Of a stretch of DNA of 64,000 nt, positions 1-9,459 are shown in pieces (the stretch's first letter is position 1; each line of letters begins with the position of its first letter). The DNA lies in NCBI RefSeq assembly GCF_030345095.1, contig NZ_CP128360.1, positions 124,001 to 188,000 on the forward strand. The letters are read 5' to 3'. The stretch comes from Solwaraspora sp. WMMA2056. GTDB lineage: Bacteria > Actinomycetota > Actinomycetes > Mycobacteriales > Micromonosporaceae. Both the position numbers and the translations under genes were made by a program. The notes below the pieces were generated by a model. It did not search any database and was not told where the DNA came from. It saw nothing but the letters and a program-made list of their open reading frames with translations.

Positions 1-1089
1 AACCGCACCGCCGTCGTCCAGCCCGGCGTGGTCAACGCCACGCTCGCCGCCGAGGTCGGCCGGCACGGGCTGCGCTACCCGCCGGACCCCGGCTCCTGGG
101 AGTCGTCGACCATCGGCGGCAACGTCGCCACCAACGCCGGCGGCATGTGCTGCGTCAAGTACGGCGTGACCAGCGAGTACGTCATCGGCCTCGAAGTGGT
201 CCTGGCCAGCGGCGAGGTGCTGCGGACCGGCCGGCGTACTGCCAAGGGGGTCGCCGGCTACGACCTGACCCGGCTGTTCGTCGGCTCCGAAGGCACCCTC
301 GGGGTGATCACCGAGGTGACCGTCGCGCTGCGGCCCGCCGCCGACACCGCCCTCACCCTGGTCGCCGTCTTCGACTCCACCACCGCCGCCGGGGCCGCCG
401 TCGCCGACATCGCCGCCGGTGGGCTCAGCCCCAGCCTGCTGGAACTGCTGGACCGCACCCACCTGCAGGCGATCGAGGCGTACCGGCCGATGGGGCTGCG
501 CACGGACGCCGCCGCGCTGCTGCTCGCCTCGGTCGACACCGGCACCGCCGCCAGCGCCGACCTGGACCGGATCGCCCAGGTCTGCACCACGGCCGGCGCC
601 ACCGAGGTGTACGCCGCCAGCGACGCGGTCGAGGCCGCCGCCCTGCTGCAGGCCCGCCGGCTGGCCCACCCGGCGATGGAGCACTTCGCCGCCCGTACCT
701 TCCCCGACGGCAGCGGCGGGCTGATCATCGACGACGTGGCGGTGCCCCGCTCGGCGCTGGCCCGGATGCTCGACGGGGTCGCCGCGATCGCCACCGCGCA
801 CGAGGTGCCGATCGGGGTGGTCGGGCACGCCGGCGACGGCAACCTGCACCCCAACATCGTGGTCGACCGCGCCGACCCGCAGAGCCTGGCCCGGGGCCGG
901 GCCGCGTTCGACGTGATCATGCGGCTCGGCCTGGACCTCGGTGGCACCTGCACCGGCGAACACGGCGTCGGGCTGCTCAAACGGGACTGGCTGGCCGAAG
1001 AGATCGGCCCGGTCGGGATGCGGGTGCACCGGGCGATCAAGCAGGCGCTCGACCCGACCGGCCTGCTCAACCCCGGCAAGCTGCTCTGA
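1..1089 (+). CDS. FAD-binding oxidase, GlcD/D-lactate dehydrogenase type (5' partial)
   Basis: Frame 1 is open from the first base, so the gene starts before the window and about 360 C-terminal residues are seen. The segment TIGGNVATNAGG followed by GYDLTRLFVGSEGTLG is typical of the PCMH-type FAD-binding domain (FAD_binding_4). The C-terminal FAD-oxidase domain carries GHAGDGNLHPNI and CTGEHGVGLLKR, the metal- and substrate-binding segments of glycolate oxidase GlcD and D-lactate dehydrogenases. The enzyme is expected to oxidise a 2-hydroxy acid to a 2-keto acid; the exact substrate cannot be read from the sequence. The gene converges on glpD 61 bases downstream. Confidence 0.9.
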   Translation, partial: NRTAVVQPGVVNATLAAEVGRHGLRYPPDPGSWESSTIGGNVATNAGGMCCVKYGVTSEYVIGLEVVLASGEVLRTGRRTAKGVAGYDLTRLFVGSEGTLGVITEVTVALRPAADTALTLVAVFDSTTAAGAAVADIAAGGLSPSLLELLDRTHLQAIEAYRPMGLRTDAAALLLASVDTGTAASADLDRIAQVCTTAGATEVYAASDAVEAAALLQARRLAHPAMEHFAARTFPDGSGGLIIDDVAVPRSALARMLDGVAAIATAHEVPIGVVGHAGDGNLHPNIVVDRADPQSLARGRAAFDVIMRLGLDLGGTCTGEHGVGLLKRDWLAEEIGPVGMRVHRAIKQALDPTGLLNPGKLL

Positions 1090-1150
1090 CCCGGCCCAGC
1101 GCAGACGCCGGCTGTGAGCTCCTGAGCCGGCCCAGCTCTGGTGCCGGCCG

Positions 1151-2986
1151 TCAGCCGGTGGCGATGCCGGTGTCCGTCGGCCAGTCCACGCCCCGGTCGG
1201 CGGCGAAGCCCCGCACGTCGGCGGCACCGAGCCGGGCCGCGTCCGCCGTCGCGTCGTCCGGCATCCGCTGCGACTGCAACTCTGCCGCCACCCGCGCCTG
1301 GTAGTGCTCCACCTCCCGGGCCCGGACCGCGTCGTCCCAGCCGAGCGCCCGGCCCATCACCTCGGCGGTGTGCTCGGCCGAGTCGTTGCCCCGGTGCGGC
1401 GTCTCGATCGAGATCCGGGTCCGCCGGGTCAGCACGTCGTCCAGGTGCAGCGCGCCTTCGGCGCGGGCGGCGTACGCGATCTCGGCGGCCAGATACTCCG
1501 GGGCCCCGGAGACCGGGCTGGCCAGCAGCGGATCGTCCCGGATCAGCGCCAGCAGCTCCACCGCGAGGTTGCCGTACCGCTCCAGCAGGTGCTCCAGCAC
1601 CCCGACCGGTACGCCGTTGCGGCGGGCCACGTCCGCCCGGTCCCGCCACATCGCGGTGTAGCCGTCCGCGCCGAGCAGCGGCAACTGCGCGGTCCGCGAC
1701 GGCCGGGCCACCCCGAGCCGGGCCGCCGCCCGGTCCACCACGTCGGCGGCCATCACCCGGTACGTCGTGTACTTGCCGCCGGCCACCAGCAGCAACCCGA
1801 GCATCGGCTCGACCACCGCGTGCTCCCGGGACAGCCGCGACGTGGAGTCCGCCTCGCCGGCCAGCAGCGGCCGCAGCCCGGCGTACACGCCCTCGATGTC
1901 GCGCGGCGTCAACGGCCGGTCCAGCACCGTGTTGACCTGGTCCAGCAGGTAGCCGATGTCCCGGTCCGAGGCCGCCGGGTGGGAACGGTCGAGCCGCCAG
2001 TCGGTGTCCGTGGTGCCGATGATCCAGTGCCCGCCCCAGGGGAGCACGAACAGCACCGACGTGGCGGTACGCAGGATCAGCCCCGCCTCACCGGTGATCG
2101 CCGACCGGGGCACCACCAGGTGCACGCCCTTCGACGCCCGTACCCGCAGACCGGGCCGGACCCCGACGTCGCCGAGCATCCGCGACACGTCGTCGCTCCA
2201 CACCCCGGTGGCCGCGATCACGGTGCGGGCCCGTACCTCGAACTCGGCGTCCGGGTCCCCGGGCCGGGCCTCCATGTCCCGCACCCGGACCCCCGTCACC
2301 TCGCGGGCCTGCCGCAGCAGGCCGACGACGCGGGCGCTGGTCACCGTGGCCGCGCCCAGACTCGCGGCGGTCCGGGCCAGCGTCACGACCAGCCGGGCGT
2401 CGTCGACCTGGCCGTCGTAGTAGCGGATCGCGCCGGCCACCACGTCCGGCCGCAGGCTCGGGAACACCCGCCGGGCGCCTTCGCGGGACAGGTGCTGGTG
2501 CAGCGGCATGCCCCGGCCGCCGCCGAAGACACCGGCGAACACGTCGTACGCGGCGACACCGGCCCCGTAGTAGGCCCGTCGCCAGGCCCGGCCCGGCAGC
2601 GCCCGCACCCCGGGGGCGTCGCCGTGCGGCAACGGCACCAGGATCGGCACCGGCCGGACCAGATGCGGCGCGATCCGGGTGGCCAGCAGGCCACGCTCAG
2701 TGAGCGCCTCGTGGACCAGGCCCAGCTCCAACTGTTCCAGGTAGCGCAGGCCGCCGTGGATCAGTTTGCTGGACCGGCTGGACGTGCCGGCGGCGTAGTC
2801 GCGCGCCTCGATCAGCGCGACCTTCAGGCCACGGGAGGCGGCGTCGAGGGCGGCACCGGCGCCGGTCACGCCACCGCCGATCACCAGGACGTCGAACCGC
2901 TCGCTGCGCAGCCGACGCAGGTCGGCGGCACGACGGGTCACGGACAGCTGGCCGGCGGCATACCGGGAAACGGCTGGGTCACGCAC
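1151..2986 (-). CDS. glpD: Glycerol-3-phosphate dehydrogenase, FAD-dependent
   Basis: About 611 residues, close to the family size. An N-terminal dinucleotide-binding motif (VLVIGGGVTGAGAALDAA) is followed by the GlpD signature TSSRSSKLIHGGLRYLE. The downstream segments GTTDTDW and GGKYTTYR are also characteristic, as is the C-terminal helical DAO_C domain. It oxidises sn-glycerol 3-phosphate to dihydroxyacetone phosphate, feeding electrons to the quinone pool at the membrane. The start is uncertain: GTG 2986 gives a short N-terminal extension, while GTG 2941 lies nearer the conserved FAD motif. The divergent S8 peptidase gene begins only about 35 bases away, so both promoters must lie in a very short region. 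No other glycerol genes are adjacent. Confidence 0.93.
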   Translation of the reverse strand: MRDPAVSRYAAGQLSVTRRAADLRRLRSERFDVLVIGGGVTGAGAALDAASRGLKVALIEARDYAAGTSSRSSKLIHGGLRYLEQLELGLVHEALTERGLLATRIAPHLVRPVPILVPLPHGDAPGVRALPGRAWRRAYYGAGVAAYDVFAGVFGGGRGMPLHQHLSREGARRVFPSLRPDVVAGAIRYYDGQVDDARLVVTLARTAASLGAATVTSARVVGLLRQAREVTGVRVRDMEARPGDPDAEFEVRARTVIAATGVWSDDVSRMLGDVGVRPGLRVRASKGVHLVVPRSAITGEAGLILRTATSVLFVLPWGGHWIIGTTDTDWRLDRSHPAASDRDIGYLLDQVNTVLDRPLTPRDIEGVYAGLRPLLAGEADSTSRLSREHAVVEPMLGLLLVAGGKYTTYRVMAADVVDRAAARLGVARPSRTAQLPLLGADGYTAMWRDRADVARRNGVPVGVLEHLLERYGNLAVELLALIRDDPLLASPVSGAPEYLAAEIAYAARAEGALHLDDVLTRRTRISIETPHRGNDSAEHTAEVMGRALGWDDAVRAREVEHYQARVAAELQSQRMPDDATADAARLGAADVRGFAADRGVDWPTDTGIATG

Positions 2987-3008
2987 CCGTCCACCGTAAC
3001 CGCCCGCC

Positions 3009-3014
3009 TATCGT
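3009..3014 (+). promoter_or_regulatory. Possible -10 element for a leaderless S8 peptidase mRNA
   Basis: TATCGT lies 7 bases before ATG 3022, which would put transcription initiation at or next to the start codon. No Shine-Dalgarno sequence precedes that ATG. Leaderless transcripts are common in actinomycetes. No convincing -35 is visible. Confidence 0.35.
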
Positions 3015-3021
3015 GGCGGAC

Positions 3022-5631
3022 ATGTCGCAGGTCCCCGGATTTCCCGGACACCCCTTCCCCGGTCATCCCTACCCCGTCGCGCCCTACCCGGCACCGGCCC
3101 CCGCCCCGAGCCCGTGGCCGGTGATCGCTGCCGTCGCCGTCGGGCTCTGGTCACTGGGCGTCACCGTGCTGGCGCAGGCCGGTGGCTGGCTCACCGACCA
3201 GGTCCTGCTCGCCAGCGGCCTGCCCCGGCCGGCGGTGGTGTGGCCGCTGATCGGACTCGGCAACGCGCTGCTGGTCGGGGTGCCGGCGATGCTGCTGGCC
3301 CTGGTCCCCCGGTCGACCGCGGTCCGGGCCACCGGCCGCGCCTGGCTGGTCGGCGCGTTCGCGCTCGCCGGGTTCGGGCTGATCCGGGCGCTTCCCGGCG
3401 CGCAGCACGAGCTGTACCTGCTGCTGCTCGCCGCGCTGGCCGCCGGTGGCGCACTGCTGCTGCGGACGCTACGCCGCCGCACCGCCACCCCTGCCGCTGA
3501 AGCCGCCCCCGCTGCTGAAGCGACCCCCGCCGCTGATGCCACCGCCGAAGCGGCCACCGCCGAAGCCGCGCCGGAACCGGCGGCCGGGCGGGACCGGCTG
3601 ACGCCGACGCTGATCGCCGTCGCGGCCGGGCTGGTCATGCTGGTGCCATGGCTCTGGCTCGGTGCCCTCGGCGGGGTCGCGGAGACCCTGCTGGCGCTCG
3701 TCGCGGCCGCCGCCGTCGGCTGGTACGCCGTCGAGCTGCTGCCGCCCGGCTACTGGTCGGCGATCGGCGACACCGCGCGCGGCCCGTCGGCGGTGCGGAC
3801 CGTGCTGGCCGGCGGCACGGTCGCCGGGGTCGGCCTGGCGCTGCTCGCCGCCGGGGTCGGCCAGCCCGGGGTGCAACTGGTCGCCCTGCTGGCGGTGCCG
3901 CCGATCGGCTACGCCGCCGCCGCGATCGTCTGGGCCACCCGCCGGACCGGCAGCGCCCCGGCAGGCGGCGCCGCAGCAGGCACCGATCGGGCCGGCACCT
4001 CTCGGGCCGGGCGCGGTATGGCCGGCAGCGCCCCGGTCGGCGTACTGGTCGGGTCGACCGTCGTCGGACCGCTCGCCTTCCTCGACGGCGAGGAGATCTC
4101 GCTGCTGCTGATCGGCCGGGACCTGCCCTTCTGGGCGGCGGTCGGAGCCGGCGTGGCGTGGGCGCTCGGCGTCGTACTCAGTGTGATCCTCGGCGTCGGA
4201 CTCGGCCGGGCCGGTGCCGGCCGGCTCGGCACCGCGCCGGCCGGTAGCGTGCGGCCGCGCCGGATCGTCGCGGCCGTCGTGGTCGCGGTCCTCGCGGCGA
4301 CCGGTACGGCGGTGTACCTCACCGCCGGGCAACCCGGCCTGTACGGCGAACGCCTCTTCGTGGTGCTGCGCGAACAGGCCGACCTGTCCGACGTCACCCG
4401 GGCCACCGGGCCGGCCGGCCGCGACGCCCGGATCGGCGAGGTCTACCGCCGGCTGGTCGACACCGCCGAGTCCAGCCAGGCCGGCCTACGGGCCGACCTC
4501 GACCGCTGGGGCCTGTCGTACACCCCGTACTACCTGGTCAACGCGATCGAGGTGGACGGCGGCGCGGCGGTACGGGCGTGGCTGTCGCGCCGCGCCGACG
4601 TCGACCGGGTGCTGCTCAGCCCGCAGCTGCGGCCGCTGCCCGCCCCGGTCACCGGCGACGGCGGCGACGAGCCGGCCCCGTCCTCACCACAGTGGAACAT
4701 CACGATGCTCGGTGCCGACGAAGTCTGGTCCGAGCTCGACGTCGACGGGTCCGGGATCGTCGTCGGCTCCTCCGACTCCGGAGTGGACGGTAGGCATCCG
4801 GCGCTGGCCGAAGGGTTCCGGGGCGGCGACGACTCCTGGTACGACCCGTGGAACGACACCCGTACGCCGACCGACAACAACGGACACGGCACCCACACAC
4901 TCGGCTCGGCGGTCGGTGACACCTCCATCGGGGTCGCCCCCGGCGCCTCCTGGGTGGGCTGCGTCAACCTCGACCGCAACCTCGGCAACCCGGCCCGCTA
5001 CCTGGACTGCCTGCAGTTCATGCTGGCACCGTTCCCGGCCGGCGGCGATCCGCTGCGCGACGGGCGACCGGAGCGGGCACCGCACGTGCTGACGAACTCG
5101 TGGGGCTGCCCGGAGCTGGAAGGCTGCGATCTCGACTCGCTGGCGCCGGCGACGCAGGCGCTCGCCGCCGCCGGGCTGATGATGGTGGCCGCCGCCGGCA
5201 ACACCGGCCCGTTCTGCGGCTCGGTCGACGACCCGCCGGCCCCGTACGCCGACGTGCTGACCGTCGGCGCGGTCGACAGCGACCGTACGGTGACCGATTT
5301 TTCCAGCCGGGGTCCGGCGCCGCAGGGCGACGTCAAGCCGGACCTGGTCGCCCCCGGCGCGGCGGTGCTGTCGGCGATGCCCGGCGGCGGGTACGCGGCC
5401 CTCGACGGCACGTCGATGGCGGCACCCCACGTCGCCGGCGTGGTGGCGCTGATGTGGTCGGCCAACCCCGCACTGATCGGCGACCTGGAACGCACCGACG
5501 AGATCCTGCGGCAGACCGCCGGCGACGCGTCGACCGGGTTCGCCGACCCCTGCGGCGACCGGGCGAACCTGACCGGAGCCGGCCTGGTCGACGCGTACGC
5601 CGCGGTCGAGGCCGCGCAGGCAGCCGGTTAA
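3022..5631 (+). CDS. Polytopic membrane protein with C-terminal subtilisin (S8) protease
   Basis: About 869 residues from ATG 3022 (GTG 3013 is an alternative). Roughly the first 450 residues contain many hydrophobic spans broken by an Ala/Glu/Pro-rich linker near residues 155-190. The C-terminal 300 residues form an S8 domain with the full triad: Asp in SSDSGVDGRHPAL, His in NGHGTHTLG and Ser in GTSMAAPHVAGVVALM. A region of about 100 residues before the Asp motif resembles an inhibitor-like prodomain. The catalytic domain probably sits outside the cell, anchored by the membrane half. No partner gene is next to it, although the downstream acetyltransferase begins 11 bases after the stop. A membrane-bundle plus subtilisin architecture is uncommon and the substrate is unknown. 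Confidence 0.88.
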   Translation: MSQVPGFPGHPFPGHPYPVAPYPAPAPAPSPWPVIAAVAVGLWSLGVTVLAQAGGWLTDQVLLASGLPRPAVVWPLIGLGNALLVGVPAMLLALVPRSTAVRATGRAWLVGAFALAGFGLIRALPGAQHELYLLLLAALAAGGALLLRTLRRRTATPAAEAAPAAEATPAADATAEAATAEAAPEPAAGRDRLTPTLIAVAAGLVMLVPWLWLGALGGVAETLLALVAAAAVGWYAVELLPPGYWSAIGDTARGPSAVRTVLAGGTVAGVGLALLAAGVGQPGVQLVALLAVPPIGYAAAAIVWATRRTGSAPAGGAAAGTDRAGTSRAGRGMAGSAPVGVLVGSTVVGPLAFLDGEEISLLLIGRDLPFWAAVGAGVAWALGVVLSVILGVGLGRAGAGRLGTAPAGSVRPRRIVAAVVVAVLAATGTAVYLTAGQPGLYGERLFVVLREQADLSDVTRATGPAGRDARIGEVYRRLVDTAESSQAGLRADLDRWGLSYTPYYLVNAIEVDGGAAVRAWLSRRADVDRVLLSPQLRPLPAPVTGDGGDEPAPSSPQWNITMLGADEVWSELDVDGSGIVVGSSDSGVDGRHPALAEGFRGGDDSWYDPWNDTRTPTDNNGHGTHTLGSAVGDTSIGVAPGASWVGCVNLDRNLGNPARYLDCLQFMLAPFPAGGDPLRDGRPERAPHVLTNSWGCPELEGCDLDSLAPATQALAAAGLMMVAAAGNTGPFCGSVDDPPAPYADVLTVGAVDSDRTVTDFSSRGPAPQGDVKPDLVAPGAAVLSAMPGGGYAALDGTSMAAPHVAGVVALMWSANPALIGDLERTDEILRQTAGDASTGFADPCGDRANLTGAGLVDAYAAVEAAQAAG

Positions 5632-5642
5632 GGTCGACGGTC

Positions 5643-6674
5643 GTGGAACGCGACGCATCCTCAGGTCAGGACGCCCCGGCAGCCGGGTTCACCATCGAGG
5701 AACTGACCGACCGGCACCGGTCGGCGGTCGTCGAGCTGTGCCGCGACGCCCTCGACCTGCCCGCCGACGCCGCCGAGGCCGCGCAGATCGTCGACCGGCT
5801 GCACCCGGCACCGCCCGCGCTGGCGGCCGATGACGCCGCCGGGCTCAGCCGCCGCCGGACCGTCGCCCTGGTCGCCCTGGTCGACCAGACGGTACGGGGC
5901 GTGGTGCTGGGTTCGCTGGCACACCGGGACCCGGCGGTGGGGCACGTCGACCTGATCGCCGTACATCCGGATTTTCGCCGCCACGGCCTGGGTCGGACGC
6001 TGCTGGGCCGGGCGGAGAGCGCGTTGGCCGTGCGGGGTGCCGCTGAGGTGCTGCTCGCCGGCAACCCGCCGTACTACGCCTGGCCGGGCGTGGACGTGCG
6101 GTACACCCCGGCGGTCTGCCTGGCGATGGCGTGCGGCTACCAGCAGGACCGGACCGCCTGGAACATGACAGCCGACCTGTCCGCCACGGACTCCCCGGCG
6201 CTGCGGGACACCGCCCCGGCGCAGCAGCGGCTGGCGGCTGCCGGCATCACGGTACGTCGGGCCACCGCCGCCGACGTACCGGCGTTGGTGGCGTTCACCC
6301 GGACCACGTTCGGCGACGCGTGGGCCGCCGAGGTCGCCCAGTCGGTGGGGCGGGCCGGGGCCGGCTGCCACCTGGCGGTACGTGAGCCCGCCGCCACCGC
6401 TTCTGGTGCCGCTTCCGCCGACGGCCCGGTCGAGGTGCTCGGCTTCGCCGCGTACGGCTCCTCACGGCCCAGCTGGTTCGGCCCGATGGGGACGGCACCG
6501 ACAGCGCAGGGCCTCGGCATCGGCGCGTTGCTGCTGCGGCGGTGTCTGCAGGAGCAGCGGGCAGCGGGGCACCACCAGGTCGAGATCGGCTGGGTGGGCC
6601 CGGTGCCGTTCTACGCCTCGGCCGCCGGCGCCCGCATCGAACGGGTCTTCTTCCTGTACCGCAAACAGCTCTGA
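5643..6674 (+). CDS. Tandem GNAT-domain N-acetyltransferase
   Basis: About 343 residues from GTG 5643. Two GNAT domains are visible. In the first, VDLIAVHPDFRRHGLGRTLL is motif A, which binds the acetyl-CoA pyrophosphate. In the second, near residues 280-300, the motif is GTAPTAQGLGIGALLLRRCL. The donor should be acetyl-CoA; the acceptor is unknown. It follows the S8 gene by 11 bases and may be co-transcribed. A TAAGGT sequence 8 bases before the GTG could also serve a leaderless promoter. It converges with groEL; the 246-base gap between them holds the inverted repeats described separately. Confidence 0.8.
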   Translation: MERDASSGQDAPAAGFTIEELTDRHRSAVVELCRDALDLPADAAEAAQIVDRLHPAPPALAADDAAGLSRRRTVALVALVDQTVRGVVLGSLAHRDPAVGHVDLIAVHPDFRRHGLGRTLLGRAESALAVRGAAEVLLAGNPPYYAWPGVDVRYTPAVCLAMACGYQQDRTAWNMTADLSATDSPALRDTAPAQQRLAAAGITVRRATAADVPALVAFTRTTFGDAWAAEVAQSVGRAGAGCHLAVREPAATASGAASADGPVEVLGFAAYGSSRPSWFGPMGTAPTAQGLGIGALLLRRCLQEQRAAGHHQVEIGWVGPVPFYASAAGARIERVFFLYRKQL

Positions 6675-6736
6675 CCCGACTCCGACCCCCGCCCCCACCC
6701 CCGCCCCCACTCTCCCGACCACCCACCCTCCCACCC

Positions 6737-6814
6737 ATGATCGCGACGATCTTGCGCTTATCGTGGAACAAAGTGGACATTTCTTCGCGATAACTGCAAG
6801 ATCGCGGCGATCAT
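6737..6814. repeat. REP-like imperfect inverted repeat
   Basis: The arms 6737-6763 and 6788-6814 are near-complementary over 27 bases (outer 19 bases: ATGATCGCGACGATCTTGC against its mirror), with only a few mismatches. The loop contains AGTGGACATTT. It lies in non-coding sequence after a long C-rich pyrimidine tract (6675-6736), between convergent genes. Its form resembles short palindromic elements that I recall as dispersed in Micromonospora genomes. Only one copy is in this window. Confidence 0.6.
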
Positions 6815-6837
6815 CGGGGGGCAGGCAGGCGGACAGG

Positions 6838-6895
6838 CCGCAGGGGCGGTCACCGGTGGAGGGTTGTGCACCTCTGCCGGTGACCGCCCCTGCGG
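6838..6895 (-). terminator. Strong stem-loop downstream of groEL
   Basis: A perfect 19-bp stem (6838-6856 with 6877-6895; core GCAGGGGCGGTCACC) and a 20-base loop begin 26 bases after the groEL stop codon. There is no T-run, as is usual for high-GC actinomycete terminators. The structure is symmetric and could also stop transcription arriving from the acetyltransferase gene. Confidence 0.6.
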
Positions 6896-6920
6896 TCGAT
6901 GTCGAGCTGTCGAGCTGGAC

Positions 6921-8606
<1,686 letters not shown>

Positions 8607-8617
8607 TTACGCACCTT

Positions 8618-8649
8618 CGGACGTCACTACCTGGCGACAGTGACGTCCG
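8618..8649 (-). other. Hairpin in the groEL 5' leader
   Basis: A perfect 11-bp inverted repeat (CGGACGTCACT, with its mirror) and a 10-base loop lie in the roughly 220-base leader between the groEL promoter and its start codon, about 75 bases before the ATG. It could stabilise the mRNA or bind a protein. No function is shown. Confidence 0.45.
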
Positions 8650-8737
8650 CCGGCCGGGCCGGATAGCCCGCGACGACCGGCCAGCCCCCACGGCTCCGCT
8701 CCAGGGAACCGCGGTGGTGGCCCCACCGCCCCGACCA

Positions 8738-8764
8738 TTGGCACTCCCGGTTCGCGAGTGCCAA
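8738..8764 (-). promoter_or_regulatory. CIRCE operator 1 (HrcA site)
   Basis: TTGGCACTC, nine bases, then GAGTGCCAA. This perfect 9-9-9 inverted repeat differs from the CIRCE consensus at one symmetric position. It lies within the transcribed leader just downstream of the inferred start site. Confidence 0.9.
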
Positions 8765-8768
8765 TCCT

Positions 8769-8797
8769 TGTTTAGCACTCTCCCCTGTCGAGTGCAA
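8769..8797 (-). promoter_or_regulatory. groEL promoter
   Basis: Read on the minus strand, TTGCAC (8792-8797) and TAAACA (8769-8774) are separated by exactly 17 bases. This fits a sigma-70-type -35/-10 pair and overlaps the upstream CIRCE element, so HrcA bound there would block polymerase. Confidence 0.65.
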
Positions 8798-8798
8798 G
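8772..8798 (-). promoter_or_regulatory. CIRCE operator 2 (HrcA site)
   Basis: TTAGCACTC, nine bases, then GAGTGCAAG. The left arm matches the CIRCE consensus exactly; the right arm has one or two deviations. It coincides with the -35/-10 region of the groEL promoter. Confidence 0.85.
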
Positions 8799-8870
8799 CG
8801 AACGGCGGGTTGCCGGCACCCCCGAGGAGAGGCCTCGGCCGGCCGACGGCCGCACCCACGGCCGCACCCA

Positions 8871-8952
8871 CGCACGAAACCGCGCACGAAACCGCGCACG
8901 AAACCGCGCACGAAACCGCGCACGGAACCGCGCACGGAACCGCGCACGAAAA
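8871..8952. repeat. 12-bp tandem minisatellite
   Basis: Six full copies of CGCACGAAACCG run head to tail (copies 5 and 6 read CGCACGGAACCG), with a partial seventh that merges into the A-run of the csp terminator. It lies in non-coding DNA between csp and the groEL promoter. Copy number is likely to vary between strains. Confidence 0.85.
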
Positions 8953-8983
8953 AAGGCGCCGGCTCCGCGAGGAGACCGACGCC
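8949..8983 (-). terminator. Rho-independent terminator of the csp gene
   Basis: On the minus strand GGCGTCGGTCTCC pairs with GGAGCCGGCGCC (G-U pairs allowed) around a TCGC loop and is followed by six Ts. It lies 58 bases after the csp stop codon. Confidence 0.8.
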
Positions 8984-9040
8984 CTGACAGGTACGGACGT
9001 GTGGTGCGACCGGGCGGCGCCGGGTCGGCGCCCCCGGCGA

Positions 9041-9244
9041 TCAGCCGACGAGTCGGACCCGTTCGGCCTGCGGACCCTTCTGACCCTGGCCGACCTCGAA
9101 CTCGACCCGCTGGCCGTCTTCGAGCGCCTTGTAGCCGTCCATCTCGATCGCGGAGAAGTGGACGAAGACGTCCTGACCTCCGTCGACCGCGATGAAGCCG
9201 TAGCCCTTTTCGCTGTTGAACCACTTCACGGTGCCCTGTGCCAC
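9041..9244 (-). CDS. Cold-shock protein, CspA family
   Basis: 67 residues starting [18 protein letters not shown] from GTG 9244. Longer in-frame starts give an unlikely Arg-rich extension. RNP1 (KGYGFI) and RNP2 (VFVHF) motifs of the single OB-fold cold-shock domain are intact. It should bind single-stranded RNA and DNA and act as an RNA chaperone in the cytoplasm. GAGGAAG upstream serves as RBS. The 5' leader region (9245-9459) is otherwise empty; it holds a small palindrome, CCCCAAATGGGG, at 9398-9409 that could be promoter-linked. Confidence 0.96.
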   Translation of the reverse strand: MAQGTVKWFNSEKGYGFIAVDGGQDVFVHFSAIEMDGYKALEDGQRVEFEVGQGQKGPQAERVRLVG

Positions 9245-9459
9245 GGTGCACTTCCTCACTTCTGTCGCGCCGGGCCTCCTGCCGGCCATGGGCAGGCGTG
9301 ACTCGCCCACCCGGTCGCCCGTCCGAACGCTGAGTAGCGACGCGCGAACGGAGCGACCGAAATCGCACGCTACACGAGACGCGACGGCGCTGCACTACCC
9401 CAAATGGGGACATTAGGTCACGCTCACGTCCCACTGACTCCGCCTGTCGTTGACCATGT

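Noticed and set aside
1304..3124. 606-residue plus-strand frame over glpD
   Set aside because: Antisense shadow, Pro/Arg/Gly/His-rich low-complexity sequence; glpD on the other strand is clear.
8871..8952. 12-bp repeats considered as a CRISPR array
   Set aside because: Units are contiguous with no spacers, and no cas genes are present.
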